Below are positions 17,566 through 26,015 of a stretch of 64,000 nt of DNA, piece by piece. This DNA comes from an uncultured Alistipes sp. (GTDB lineage: Bacteria; Bacteroidota; Bacteroidia; Bacteroidales; Rikenellaceae): the NCBI GenBank assembly GCA_947623305.1, contig CANQGQ010000002.1, positions 124,001-188,000 on the forward strand. The letters run 5' to 3'. How positions within the stretch are numbered: the first letter of the stretch is position 1; every line of letters starts with the position of its first letter. The notes below the pieces were generated by a model. The model was given only the letters and a program-made list of their open reading frames with translations. It made no database searches and had not been told where the DNA came from. Made by a program: the position numbers and the translations under genes.

Positions 17566-18777
17566 ATGTCCGAACTATTTACGCCCTATCAGCTGGGCCC
17601 CGTAACCTTGCGCAATCGGGTCATCCGGTCGGCGGCATTCGAGTCGATGGGGGAGGACTTCGGCCCTTCGCAGCAGCTCAAGGATTACCATGTTTCGGTC
17701 GCGCGCGGCGGTGTCGGCATGACGACCGTGGCCTACGCTGCCGTGTGCCGCAGCGGACTTTCGTTCCGCAAGCAGCTTTGGCTGCGCCCCGAAATCATGC
17801 CCGGATTGCGCGACCTGACCGATGCCGTGCACAAGGAGGGAGCGGCCGTCGGCATCCAGATCGGGCATTGCGGTAACATGACCCACTTCACGACGGCCGG
17901 ACAGATTCCCATCGGTGCGTCGACCGGTTTCAACCTCTATGCCTATACCCCCGTGCGCGGGATGCGCAAGAGCGAGATCGTGCAGGTCGCCAAGGATTTC
18001 GGCCGCGCCGTGCATACGGCCAGCGAGGCCGGATTCGATTCGGTGGAGATGCACGCCGGCCACGGTTATCTGATTTCGCAATTTTTGTCGCCCTATACCA
18101 ACCATCGCCGCGACGAATACGGCGGATCGCTCGACAACCGGATGCGTTTCATGCGCATGTGCCTCGAGGAGGTGATGGAGGCTGCCGCGCAGCGTCGTAT
18201 GGCCGTGCTGGTCAAGCACAACATGTACGACGGTTTCCCGAGCGGCATCCAGATTCCCGAAAGCATCGAGATCGCCCGTACGATCGAATCCTATCAGGTC
18301 GACGGCATCGTCCTTTCGGCCGGTTTCGTCTCCAAGGCGCCGATGGCCGTCATGCGCGGACTGATCCCGCTCTACACCATGAGTTATTATTCGCCGTGGT
18401 GGCTGCGTTATTTCATCCGTTGGTGCGGCCCCTACATGATCAAGCAGTTCCCGTTCGAGGAGTGCTATTTCTTGGAGGATGCCAAGAAGTTCCGCGCCGC
18501 ATTGAAAGGGCCGTTGGTCTATGTGGGCGGACTGGTCAGCCGACAGGGCATCGACCGCGCATTGGATGCCGGTTTCGATTTGGTGCAGATGGCTCGTGCT
18601 TTGGTCAACGACCCTGCATTCGTCAATAAACTTCGTGAAGGCGATGCGTCGACCCGCAGCGAGTGCGACCATCGCAATTACTGCATCGCCCGCATGTATT
18701 CCGTCGACATGAAGTGTTGCAAACATTGTCCCGACCTGCCGCGCAAGATACGCGAGGAGCTGGCTAAACTTCCGTAA
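17566..18777 (+). CDS. Old Yellow Enzyme-family reductase, probable steroid ene-reductase
   Basis: A 403-residue FMN-dependent TIM barrel, the NADH:flavin oxidoreductase part only, without the C-terminal FAD/NAD domains of BaiCD/BaiH. Motifs are LRNRVIRSA, VEMHAGHGYLISQFLSPYTN with the catalytic His-His-Tyr region, NHRRDEYGGSLDNRMRF, and the phosphate-binding end VYVGG and LVQMARALVNDP. Cysteines 367, 373, 384, 385 and 388 form a cluster where relatives bind an iron-sulfur centre. Placed between a 5-alpha-reductase and an SDR, it most likely reduces a steroid double bond, perhaps to the 5-beta epimer as described for gut Bacteroidales. That role is inference. Confidence 0.88.
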   Translation: MSELFTPYQLGPVTLRNRVIRSAAFESMGEDFGPSQQLKDYHVSVARGGVGMTTVAYAAVCRSGLSFRKQLWLRPEIMPGLRDLTDAVHKEGAAVGIQIGHCGNMTHFTTAGQIPIGASTGFNLYAYTPVRGMRKSEIVQVAKDFGRAVHTASEAGFDSVEMHAGHGYLISQFLSPYTNHRRDEYGGSLDNRMRFMRMCLEEVMEAAAQRRMAVLVKHNMYDGFPSGIQIPESIEIARTIESYQVDGIVLSAGFVSKAPMAVMRGLIPLYTMSYYSPWWLRYFIRWCGPYMIKQFPFEECYFLEDAKKFRAALKGPLVYVGGLVSRQGIDRALDAGFDLVQMARALVNDPAFVNKLREGDASTRSECDHRNYCIARMYSVDMKCCKHCPDLPRKIREELAKLP

Positions 18778-18780
18778 GCG

Positions 18781-19593
18781 ATGAAACAACGGGGTGAAAT
18801 CAAGCGGGGTACGGCATGGGCTTTGGTTACCGGTGCCGGGTCGGGAATCGGACGCTGTTACGCGCTGCGATTGGCGGCGTTGGGTTATCGGCTCGTGTTG
18901 GTCGGGGAGCGTGCCGAGCCGCTCGAAACGGTCGGACTGGAAATCGAGGCAGCGGGAGGCGTCGAAGTCCGTATCTGTCCGCTCGATCTGGCTCGCACGA
19001 CTGCGGCGCAGGAGCTGTTCGACTGGACGCGGGCGCAGGGAATCGACATCGACGTGCTCGTGAACAATGCCGGTATCTTTTCGTTTTGCGACGTGCTGGC
19101 CACGCCGCCCGAACGGATCGAACGCATCATCTTGTTGCACGACCTGACGGCGACGCAGCTTTGCCGGCTTTTCGTCGGTGAGATGATCCGGCGCGAGGTG
19201 CGGGGGCGTATCCTCAATATGTCGTCGTACTCCTTGTGGATGCCGTTTCCGGGCCTTTCGGTATACAGTGCATCAAAAGCCTATTTGAAAAGTTTTTCGA
19301 TCGCGTTCGCCCGCGAGGTCGCCGATCGGCATATTCGCGTTACGGCGGTCTGCCCGGCTGGTGTGGCGACCGATCTGTACGGATTGACGCCCTATTGGCA
19401 GCAAATCGGGTTGCGGATCGGGGCGCTCATTTCGGCGGACAGTTGCGCACGGCGCGGTCTGCGTGCTCTGTGGCGGGGTCGGCGGTGCATCGTGCCCGAT
19501 TGGTGGAATCGGCTGTTCATCCCGATTTGCAAAGTGTTGCCCATGTGGATGTTGCGCCCGCTGCGGCGCTATACGATGCAATTCCAGAAATAG
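18781..19593 (+). CDS. Short-chain dehydrogenase, probable hydroxysteroid dehydrogenase
   Basis: A 270-residue classical SDR. The cofactor loop TGAGSGIG is at residues 17-24, NNAG at 95-98, and the catalytic Ser149, Tyr162 and Lys166 lie in MSSYSLWMPF and VYSASK. The C-terminal ~40 residues are basic and hydrophobic (WNRLFIPICKVLPMWMLRPL), suggesting membrane association near the integral reductase. It follows the OYE gene by three bases. With a 5-alpha-reductase and ene-reductase upstream, a 3-position hydroxysteroid dehydrogenase is the best guess. Which face and which cofactor it uses cannot be read here. Confidence 0.87.
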   Translation: MKQRGEIKRGTAWALVTGAGSGIGRCYALRLAALGYRLVLVGERAEPLETVGLEIEAAGGVEVRICPLDLARTTAAQELFDWTRAQGIDIDVLVNNAGIFSFCDVLATPPERIERIILLHDLTATQLCRLFVGEMIRREVRGRILNMSSYSLWMPFPGLSVYSASKAYLKSFSIAFAREVADRHIRVTAVCPAGVATDLYGLTPYWQQIGLRIGALISADSCARRGLRALWRGRRCIVPDWWNRLFIPICKVLPMWMLRPLRRYTMQFQK

Positions 19594-19675
19594 ATCGGCG
19601 TGCAGCGGGTCGGAACTTTTTTCGGACTCGTTGTTGATGAAAATGCTGTGATTTTATTCGGATGTTTCGGCATCT

Positions 19676-19756
19676 TGACTCAAGCCCCCGCCAAGGCGGG
19701 GGTTTAGGGGTGGGTCCGATCTGCATACGGCGCCGCAGGCGGCGAGCACCGAGGGG
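19676..19756. repeat. Bipartite palindromic intergenic repeat, copy D
   Basis: Same orientation as copy A: AAGCCCCCGCCAAGGCGGG, then TTTAGGGGTGGGTC, CTGCATACG, the second palindrome CGCCGC-AG-GCGGCG and GAGCACCGAGGG. It lacks the GATTAGATACAA flank of copies A and C. It lies between the SDR gene and tRNA-Pro. Confidence 0.78.
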
Positions 19757-19823
19757 AGGATTGGAAATCGAGGGTGAAAAAGGATCGGTACATTCAAATA
19801 GCTAATCGTGTTTCCGGAAAATG

Positions 19824-19854
19824 TTTGCCGGAATGAAAAAAGAGTTTATCTTTG
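19824..19854 (+). promoter_or_regulatory. Consensus promoter of tRNA-Pro
   Basis: TTTG (19824-19827), 19 bases, TATCTTTG (19847-19854): an exact match to the Bacteroidota consensus. The tRNA begins ten bases downstream. Confidence 0.85.
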
Positions 19855-19864
19855 CACGTCGGAA

Positions 19865-19939
19865 CGGGGTGTAGCGCAGTCCGGTTAGCGCACCTGCTTT
19901 GGGAGCAGGGGGTCGCTGGTTCGAATCCAGTCTCCCCGA
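19865..19939 (+). tRNA. tRNA-Pro (anticodon TGG)
   Basis: A 75-base cloverleaf. The anticodon arm is CCTGC-TTTGGGA-GCAGG and the T arm has TTCGAAT. The acceptor stem CGGGGTG pairs with CTCCCCG with one T-T mismatch. The 3' CCA is not encoded. Confidence 0.95.
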
Positions 19940-20000
19940 CAGAGAACAGCCGCTTCTGGCGTCATATTTGCATGCGCATGGGGAATAAAACCTATGCGTT

Positions 20001-20549
20001 ATGAAAAGATCAGTCATCTTTGTTCTTATTGCGTCTCTTGTGCTGTGTGCGGCAGCCGTAACGGTCATCGGCCAGAAAAAAATCCTGTCGCCCAAAGAGG
20101 AGCGTCGCGAGGTGCGTGAAAAGCGCCGTGCCGAGCGGATCGCCAATTTCGAAAAGACGATGGATTCCATCGTGTTGTCGCGCAATTTCCAGTTCAATCC
20201 CCAGACCATGCAGCGTCAGCCGGCCGGGCCGATGCGCCAGATCATGAATCCTGCGTTCAACGTCGGTATCTGGGACGGTACGGCCGATATTTGTCTGCCT
20301 TATGTCAAGGGATACGTGCCTCCTTATTATGTTACCATGTTGAATTACACGGTCGGCAATCTGCAAGGTTACACCACCGAGCAGACCCACGAAGGGTGGA
20401 TGATTACCTTCACCACGCCGTTGTTCTCTGCCTCGGACTATACGTTCACGTTCGAGATCTATTCGCGTACGGGCGGCGCGACATTGACCATCACCAATCC
20501 GTGGTACAATCCCGTGCAGTATTCGGGCAGCATCACGCAGTTGTATTGA
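20001..20549 (+). CDS. Exported DUF4251 protein, first of two
   Basis: A 182-residue protein with a signal peptide (residues 1-24). A charged helix (PKEERREVREKRRAER) precedes the domain IVLSRNFQFNPQTMQRQPAG with NPAFNVGIWDGTADICLPYV, typical of DUF4251, a small beta-rich family of Bacteroidota envelope proteins of unknown function. It follows tRNA-Pro by 61 bases and a paralogue follows it by 22 bases, so the two are probably co-transcribed. Confidence 0.82.
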   Translation: MKRSVIFVLIASLVLCAAAVTVIGQKKILSPKEERREVREKRRAERIANFEKTMDSIVLSRNFQFNPQTMQRQPAGPMRQIMNPAFNVGIWDGTADICLPYVKGYVPPYYVTMLNYTVGNLQGYTTEQTHEGWMITFTTPLFSASDYTFTFEIYSRTGGATLTITNPWYNPVQYSGSITQLY

Positions 20550-20571
20550 GATTATTCGTTAACTGTCTTAT

Positions 20572-21267
20572 ATGAAACGACTTTCTTCTATTGTTTTGTG
20601 CGGCGCGGCCCTGTCGATGGTCTGCGCCGTTTCTTCCCTTTCCGCTCAGACGCGTGCGGCAGCTCAGGCGGCTCGGACGCATGCCGCATCGGCCCAGGTG
20701 GCGGATATCCGCTCTTCGGTCGACAGCGTGCCGCAAACGGCGATTGTTCCCGTACAGCAGCAGCCCGTTCGGATGACCGAGTATACGACCGTTTACGAAG
20801 CGGCCGGCGAGGGCCTGAACCGGGTCGAGCGACGGGCTTTGCGTGCGAAAAACTATGCGGCTTGCATTGATTCGCTGGTGCAGTCGCACAATTACATGTT
20901 CTATCCAGCGACCATGCAGGAGATGCCCGACGGCGTCGTGCGGACGATCTATGCCGATTATTTCTTTTTCGGGCTGTTCGTCGATCACGTCGAGGTGCAT
21001 CTGCCGGTCGTGCGCGGCGGGTCGCAGTACCTCGAACGCCTCAATTTCGATTCGATGGCGATCAGCAATTATCAGGTTTCGCGCGTGCAGTGCGGTTGGA
21101 TGATTTCGTTCGACATCGCCGATCGCGATACGCATTACCATGCCTGCTTTTCCGTTTCGACGGCCACGGGCGAAACGACCCTGACGCTGATAACACCCTC
21201 CGTAACGATGCGTTATGGCGGTCGAATCGGCGTCTGCTTCGAGGCCCCGTTTCGGGCGCATCGGTAA
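20572..21267 (+). CDS. Exported DUF4251 protein, second of two
   Basis: A 231-residue paralogue of the preceding gene. It has a signal peptide (1-25), an Ala/Gln-rich low-complexity stretch (26-70), then IDSLVQSHNYMFYPATMQEM and a repeated beta pattern (VDHVEVHLPVVRGG, VQCGWMISFDIADRDTHYH). The shared spacing of F/Y-P-A/Q-T-M and the final TLTLITPS strand tie it to its neighbour. Function is unknown; the domain arrangement suggests a periplasmic or outer-membrane-facing protein. Confidence 0.78.
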   Translation: MKRLSSIVLCGAALSMVCAVSSLSAQTRAAAQAARTHAASAQVADIRSSVDSVPQTAIVPVQQQPVRMTEYTTVYEAAGEGLNRVERRALRAKNYAACIDSLVQSHNYMFYPATMQEMPDGVVRTIYADYFFFGLFVDHVEVHLPVVRGGSQYLERLNFDSMAISNYQVSRVQCGWMISFDIADRDTHYHACFSVSTATGETTLTLITPSVTMRYGGRIGVCFEAPFRAHR

Positions 21268-21286
21268 ATATTCGGTTCTGAAAGCG

Positions 21287-21315
21287 TTGCATTTGCGGAA
21301 TAAGTCGTATCTTTG
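21287..21315 (+). promoter_or_regulatory. Probable promoter of mgsA
   Basis: TTG (21287-21289), 18 bases, TATCTTTG (21308-21315). The spacer is one base shorter than usual. The start codon follows 33 bases later. Confidence 0.55.
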
Positions 21316-21348
21316 CGCCGAATGCTCGTAATTTAGAATCGAATCGTT

Positions 21349-21831
21349 ATGGAAAAGAAAAAAGTATTGGCGCTGGTCGCCCACGATAACATGAAACGCG
21401 ACCTGGCCGAATGGGTGGATTGGAATTCGGACAAATTGAGCTGCCACCACTTGATCTGTACCGGTACGACCGGCAAGATGGTCGAAAAGACGTTGCGCAG
21501 TCATCGGGCTGAGGACGGCGCGACCAAAACGATGCCCGAATTGGAAATCACGTTGTTGAAATCGGGCCCGTTGGGCGGCGACCAGCAGTTGGGTTCGAAG
21601 ATCGCCGACGGTGAAATCAACGCCTTGATTTTCTTCTGCGATCCGATGTCGGCCCAGCCGCACGATGTCGATGTCAAGGCGCTGTTGCGTCTGGCGGCGT
21701 TGTACAATGTGCCGACGGCCGTCAATCGAGCGACCGCCGATTTCATCATCTCCTCGCCGTTGTTCGAGGATGACGATTATACGCCGGTCGTGAAGGATTA
21801 TCGCGATTACGTCGAACGGGTGCTGAAATAG
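21349..21831 (+). CDS. mgsA: Methylglyoxal synthase
   Basis: Converts dihydroxyacetone phosphate to methylglyoxal and phosphate, a bypass that relieves sugar-phosphate excess. The 160-residue protein has ALVAHDNMKRDLAEW at residues 8-22, the phosphate-binding TGTTG, the catalytic Asp in SGPLGGDQQLGSKIADG and FFCDPMSAQPHDVDVKALLR. The length is normal for the family. It has its own promoter and terminator. Confidence 0.96.
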   Translation: MEKKKVLALVAHDNMKRDLAEWVDWNSDKLSCHHLICTGTTGKMVEKTLRSHRAEDGATKTMPELEITLLKSGPLGGDQQLGSKIADGEINALIFFCDPMSAQPHDVDVKALLRLAALYNVPTAVNRATADFIISSPLFEDDDYTPVVKDYRDYVERVLK

Positions 21832-21857
21832 GAGTCCCGATCGTTCGCAACGAAACG

Positions 21858-21890
21858 AAAGGAGTGCACGAAAGCACTCCTTTTTCTTTT
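21858..21890 (+). terminator. mgsA terminator
   Basis: AAAGGAGTGC, a 6-base loop, GCACTCCTTT, then TTCTTTT. It sits between convergent mgsA and dusB and overlaps the dusB stop. Confidence 0.88.
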
Positions 21891-22911
21891 ACAATTCGTG
21901 CGACAGCGGGGCCGGAACAGCTTCGCTCAAATCGTAATCGCCCCAGCGGTCGCCGATGTAGTCCAGCGTGGCGAAAAGTTCGTCCGTGTCGAGCGTCGTA
22001 ACGAGTTTCAGCCGCGTCGCCTTGAAATCGGGCAGCCCCTTGAAATAGTTCGTCAAGTGGCGGCGCATTTCGAGGACGCCGACATAATCGCCTTTGATTT
22101 CCAATGATTTCCTTAAATGGGTTTTGGCTATTTCGACCCGTTCGGTTACCGACGGCTGCGGCAGTATTTCCCCCGTCTCGATAAAATGTTTCACCTCGCG
22201 GAAAATCCACGGACGTCCGTAGGTCGCCCGACCGATCATCACGCCGTCGACCCTGTAGCGATCGAACATTTCGGCCGCTTTCGGGCCGCTGTCCACATCG
22301 CCGTTGCCGATGATCGGGATGCGGATTTGCGGATTGTTTTTGACCTGACCGATCAGCGTCCAGTCGGCCTCTCCGCGATACATCTGTGCCCGCGTGCGGC
22401 CGTGGATCGTCAGCGCCGCGATGCCGACATCCTGCAGCCGGAGCGCGATCTCTTCGATGTTTTTCGACGCATCGTCCCAACCCAACCGCGTTTTAACCGT
22501 TACGGGCTTGTGCACTGCTTCGACGATGCGGCGGGTCATTTCGACCATCCGCGGTACGTCGCGCATCATGCCCGAGCCGGCACCCCGTCCCGCGATCTTC
22601 TTGACCGGACAGCCGAAATTGATGTCGATGAGGTCGGGCCCTGCTGCCTCGGCCATGCGGGCTGCTTCGACCATCGGTTCGATCAGATGGCCGTACAATT
22701 GGATGCCCACGGGTCGTTCGGCTTCGTCGATTTCCAGTTTTTTGAGCGCTTTCGCCGCATCGCGGATCAATCCGTCGGCCGGTATGAACTCCGTGTAGAC
22801 CACATCGGCGCCGAACCGCTTGCACATGTAGCGGAACGAGGGGTCGGTAACATCCTCCATCGGGGCCAGAAAGAGCGGCCGGGCCCCCAAATCCATCTCT
22901 GCGATTTTCAT
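21889..22911 (-). CDS. dusB: tRNA-dihydrouridine synthase
   Basis: FMN-dependent reduction of uridines in the tRNA D-loop. The ~340-residue TIM barrel shows LFLAPMEDVTDPSFR, IDINFGCPVKKI with the catalytic Cys, KPVTVKTRLGWD, LTIHGRTRAQMYRG and IPIIGNGDVDSG, followed by the helical C-terminal domain. This order fits the DusB branch. The start at 22911 (MKIAEMD) was chosen; the frame extends further but only into the promoter region shared with argS. Confidence 0.93.
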   Translation of the reverse strand: MKIAEMDLGARPLFLAPMEDVTDPSFRYMCKRFGADVVYTEFIPADGLIRDAAKALKKLEIDEAERPVGIQLYGHLIEPMVEAARMAEAAGPDLIDINFGCPVKKIAGRGAGSGMMRDVPRMVEMTRRIVEAVHKPVTVKTRLGWDDASKNIEEIALRLQDVGIAALTIHGRTRAQMYRGEADWTLIGQVKNNPQIRIPIIGNGDVDSGPKAAEMFDRYRVDGVMIGRATYGRPWIFREVKHFIETGEILPQPSVTERVEIAKTHLRKSLEIKGDYVGVLEMRRHLTNYFKGLPDFKATRLKLVTTLDTDELFATLDYIGDRWGDYDLSEAVPAPLSHEL

Positions 22912-22945
22912 CGGGTCGCGAACGTGAATAGTTGCACAAAGGTAG

Positions 22946-22975
22946 TTGTTATTCCGCAATAAAACGCTAAATTTG
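22946..22975 (+). promoter_or_regulatory. argS promoter, overlapping a divergent dusB box
   Basis: Plus strand: TTG (22946-22948), 19 bases, TAAATTTG (22968-22975). On the minus strand, TACCTTTG (22944-22937) is the probable second box for dusB. The two start sites face away from each other within 40 bases. Confidence 0.65.
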
Positions 22976-23000
22976 TACCCCGAAACTCTTTTTTTCGACC

Positions 23001-24785
23001 ATGAAGCATATCGAAACCTATATCGCGCAAGCGGTTCGCAGTGCCGTCGAATCGTTGTACGGCCCGTTGGCCGACGAACAGTTGCAGATTCAGAAAACCC
23101 GTCGGGAGTTCGAGGGCGATTACACCCTCGTGGTCTTTCCGCTGCTGCGGCGCAGCCGCAAGTCGCCCGAAGCGACGGCGACCGAAATCGGCGAATACTT
23201 GCAGACGCATGTATCCGAAATCCGATCGTTCAACGTCATCAAAGGTTTTCTTAACTTGACATTGGATGGCTCGTTTTGGCAAGAAAGGTTCGCGGAAATC
23301 GTCGCCGACGACCATTTCGGCGAGGCTCCGGCGACGGGCCGGACGGTGATGATCGAATACTCGTCGCCCAACACGAACAAACCGCTCCATTTGGGACATA
23401 TCCGCAACAATTTGTTGGGTTATTCCGTTGCGCAGATTCTCAAAGCCAACGGCCACAAGGTCATCAAGGTCAATTTGGTGAACGACCGCGGCATTCACAT
23501 CTGCAAGTCGATGCTGGCCTGGAAACTCTACGGCAACGGCGAAACGCCCGAAAGCACCGGTATGAAAGGCGACCATCTGGTCGGCAAATACTACGTCGAG
23601 TTCGATAAGCACTACAAAGCGCAGGTCAAGGAGTTGATGGCTCAGGGTCTGAGCGAGGACGAAGCCAAAAAGCAGGCGCCCATCTTGCGCGAGGCGCAGG
23701 AGATGCTCCGCAAGTGGGAGGCCAAAGACCCCGAAGTGTATGCCCTGTGGAAGCGGATGAACGGTTGGGTCTATGCCGGTTTCGACGTAACCTACAAGGC
23801 CTTGGGCGTCGATTTCGACAAGGTTTATTACGAATCGCAGACCTATCTGTTGGGCAAATCGCTCGTCGAGGAGGGTCTCCGCAAAGGGGTCTTCTATCGG
23901 CGGGAGGACAATTCGGTATGGATCGACTTGCGGAACGACGGGCTCGATGAAAAACTGCTTTTGCGCGGCGACGGCACATCGGTCTACATGACGCAGGATC
24001 TGGGAACGGCCTATCGGCGTTTCGAGGATAACCGGCTCGACGACATGATCTACGTCGTCGGCAACGAACAGAACTATCACTTCCAAGTGTTGAAATTGGT
24101 GCTCAAGAAATTGGGCTATTCCGAGTGGAGCGACCACATCACGCACCTCTCCTACGGGATGGTGGAGCTGCCCGAGGGCAAGATGAAATCGCGCGAGGGA
24201 ACGGTGGTCGATGCCGACGATCTGATCGCTGATATGGTCGCCACGGCCCGCGAGATGTCGGCCGAATTGGGCAAACTGGCGGATTGTTCGGCGGCCGAAG
24301 CCGATGCCGTTTCGACGATGGTCGGTCTGGGGGCTTTGAAATACTTCATCTTGAAGGTCGATCCCAAGAAGACGATGCTTTTCGACCCGCGCGAATCCAT
24401 CGACTTCAATGGCAACACGGGGCCGTTCATCCAATACACCCATGCCCGTATCCGGTCGCTGTTGCGCAAGGCGGCGGAGGCCGGCTTCGAGTTGCAGGGC
24501 GACGCAGCGGCGGAGTATCTGCCCGAGGAGATCGCCTTGGTCAAACTCTTGACCGATTATCCCGCAACAGTGGCCGCTGCGGGAGCGGATTTTGCGCCGT
24601 CCGTCATCGGCGCGTACGTCTATGAATTGGCCAAGCAGTTCAACGGTTATTATCACGACCATGCGATTCTCCGCGAGGAGCGGGCCGAGGTTCGGAGGAT
24701 GCGATTGCAACTTGCTGGACAGGTGGCGCGTATCATTCGCAGCGGCATGGCGCTGCTCGGCATCGACGTGCCCGAACGGATGTAA
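23001..24785 (+). CDS. argS: Arginyl-tRNA synthetase
   Basis: Class I synthetase charging tRNA-Arg. The 594-residue protein has the N-terminal Add-1 domain, the HIGH motif in SSPNTNKPLHLGHIRN (about residues 116-131) and a KMSKS-like KMKSREGTVV. The anticodon-binding DALR domain begins near NGNTGPFIQYTHARIRSLLR. The C-terminus ends ALLGIDVPERM, as in Bacteroidota homologues. A divergent promoter shared with dusB lies upstream. Confidence 0.97.
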   Translation: MKHIETYIAQAVRSAVESLYGPLADEQLQIQKTRREFEGDYTLVVFPLLRRSRKSPEATATEIGEYLQTHVSEIRSFNVIKGFLNLTLDGSFWQERFAEIVADDHFGEAPATGRTVMIEYSSPNTNKPLHLGHIRNNLLGYSVAQILKANGHKVIKVNLVNDRGIHICKSMLAWKLYGNGETPESTGMKGDHLVGKYYVEFDKHYKAQVKELMAQGLSEDEAKKQAPILREAQEMLRKWEAKDPEVYALWKRMNGWVYAGFDVTYKALGVDFDKVYYESQTYLLGKSLVEEGLRKGVFYRREDNSVWIDLRNDGLDEKLLLRGDGTSVYMTQDLGTAYRRFEDNRLDDMIYVVGNEQNYHFQVLKLVLKKLGYSEWSDHITHLSYGMVELPEGKMKSREGTVVDADDLIADMVATAREMSAELGKLADCSAAEADAVSTMVGLGALKYFILKVDPKKTMLFDPRESIDFNGNTGPFIQYTHARIRSLLRKAAEAGFELQGDAAAEYLPEEIALVKLLTDYPATVAAAGADFAPSVIGAYVYELAKQFNGYYHDHAILREERAEVRRMRLQLAGQVARIIRSGMALLGIDVPERM

Positions 24786-24860
24786 TCTCGCGGCCCGCCG
24801 GTCGCGGTGTGGTACGAATGTTGCGACGAGGGAGTGCAAGTTAACTAACACTCTTTTAGC

Positions 24861-25907
24861 GTGAAAACATTGGTATCCACTTTAGCTCTTTCTCTTGCGT
24901 TGTTCGCCGCCGTCGGAGTGTCGGCGCAGCGCTGGAGCGCGGCATCGACATCTGCGGCCGATTCCGTGTTGTTGTCGGAGACGACCGACGGCGATTACCT
25001 CGTACGCAGATATCTGGTCCGGAATCAAGGCGATGCCGATTACACGGTGCGCTACCAAATCAATCTGGCCCAACTCGCTCCGGCGTTGGACAACAATACG
25101 AACCAGCTCGACCGGCTGGGTTATTTCATCGACCGCTTGGTGCGCGATACGACCATGCGGGTCAAGTCGGTAACCATCACGGGTTATTCGTCGCCCGACG
25201 GCCCGGTCGCTTTCAATGAAGCGTTGGCGCAGAAGCGTGCGCAGGATTTTCGCAATTATGTCGATCGGAAATACGACCTTTCGAAGCATTACGACATTAC
25301 GCTGCACTCCGTGGCGGAGGATTGGGAGATGTGTCGCGCCCTGGTCGCGCAGTCGGACATCCCCGACAAACAGACCGTGCTGAATATCATCGACAGCAGC
25401 CGTCCGATCGAATCGAAGGAACAGGCGCTGAAGAAGTTGCCGCCTGTGTGGAGCTATATGAAACGACACATTCTGCCGCCGTTGCGCCGCGTCGAGATAA
25501 CGATTGATTATGGGGAAGGTACCATCGTCGAGTTGCGCCGGCGGATCGTACGGCCGGCTCCGGCACCTGCTCCGAAACCGAAAGAGCGGTGTTGTTGCGT
25601 GGTGGTCGACGATTCGGCTACGGGAATCATCGTCGAGATGCCGGTTGTCGGACGCGATTTCGACGAATACGAACGCGAACTTCGGCGGGAGGCCGACCGC
25701 ACGGAACGTGCTTATCGGCATGCCGACAGACGGATGGAGCGGGTCGGTCGCGAAGAGGGGCGTACGGTGGAGCAATTGGCTGGTAAAGAGAGCCGCGAAG
25801 CCCGTAAGTTGGCCCGCAGGGAGGCTCGTATCGCTCGCAAGATGGCGAAGGCCGAAGCGAAAGCCGCCAAGAAATCCTATAAGGAACTGGAACGCGGCAT
25901 GCGTTGA
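24861..25907 (+). CDS. Exported OmpA-like protein with basic coiled C-terminus
   Basis: A 348-residue protein with a signal peptide (1-22, ending VSAQ). Residues about 100-135 read VKSVTITGYSSPDGPVAFNE and LAQKRAQDFRNYV, the OmpA-type peptidoglycan-binding motif; the order resembles the C-terminal half of DUF3868/OmpA proteins linked to fimbriae. Residues ~225-245 hold APAPAPKPKERCCCVVVDD with three adjacent Cys. The last ~90 residues are almost all Arg, Ala, Glu and Lys, probably one long helix. The start is GTG (24861), the only start codon before the signal peptide. Role unknown; likely periplasmic, bound to the cell wall. Confidence 0.7.
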   Translation: MKTLVSTLALSLALFAAVGVSAQRWSAASTSAADSVLLSETTDGDYLVRRYLVRNQGDADYTVRYQINLAQLAPALDNNTNQLDRLGYFIDRLVRDTTMRVKSVTITGYSSPDGPVAFNEALAQKRAQDFRNYVDRKYDLSKHYDITLHSVAEDWEMCRALVAQSDIPDKQTVLNIIDSSRPIESKEQALKKLPPVWSYMKRHILPPLRRVEITIDYGEGTIVELRRRIVRPAPAPAPKPKERCCCVVVDDSATGIIVEMPVVGRDFDEYERELRREADRTERAYRHADRRMERVGREEGRTVEQLAGKESREARKLARREARIARKMAKAEAKAAKKSYKELERGMR

Positions 25908-25937
25908 TACAGATGGTTGCGTGCGGCCGAAAGACAG

Positions 25938-25975
25938 AAGGAAGGCGGACTACTTTGCAGTAGTCCGCCTTCCTT
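25938..25975. terminator. 16-bp hairpin between convergent genes
   Basis: AAGGAAGGCGGACTAC, loop TTTGCA, and the exact complement. It lies between the OmpA-like gene (+) and the small gene at 26016-26303 (-). No T-tract follows on either strand, so it may act as a 3'-end stabiliser or a Rho-assisted stop. Confidence 0.6.
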
Positions 25976-26015
25976 CGTGTTTCGAAATGCTTCGAGGAGC
26001 CGTCGGGCAAATCGG

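Noticed and set aside
17575..19140. 521-codon minus-strand open frame opposite the OYE and SDR genes
   Set aside because: Both plus-strand genes have full active-site motifs in the expected order; the opposite frame has none.
19865..19939. tRNA-Pro as an integration site for the steroid operon
   Set aside because: The operon lies upstream of the tRNA 5' end, not at its 3' end. No integrase or repeated 3' tRNA segment is present.
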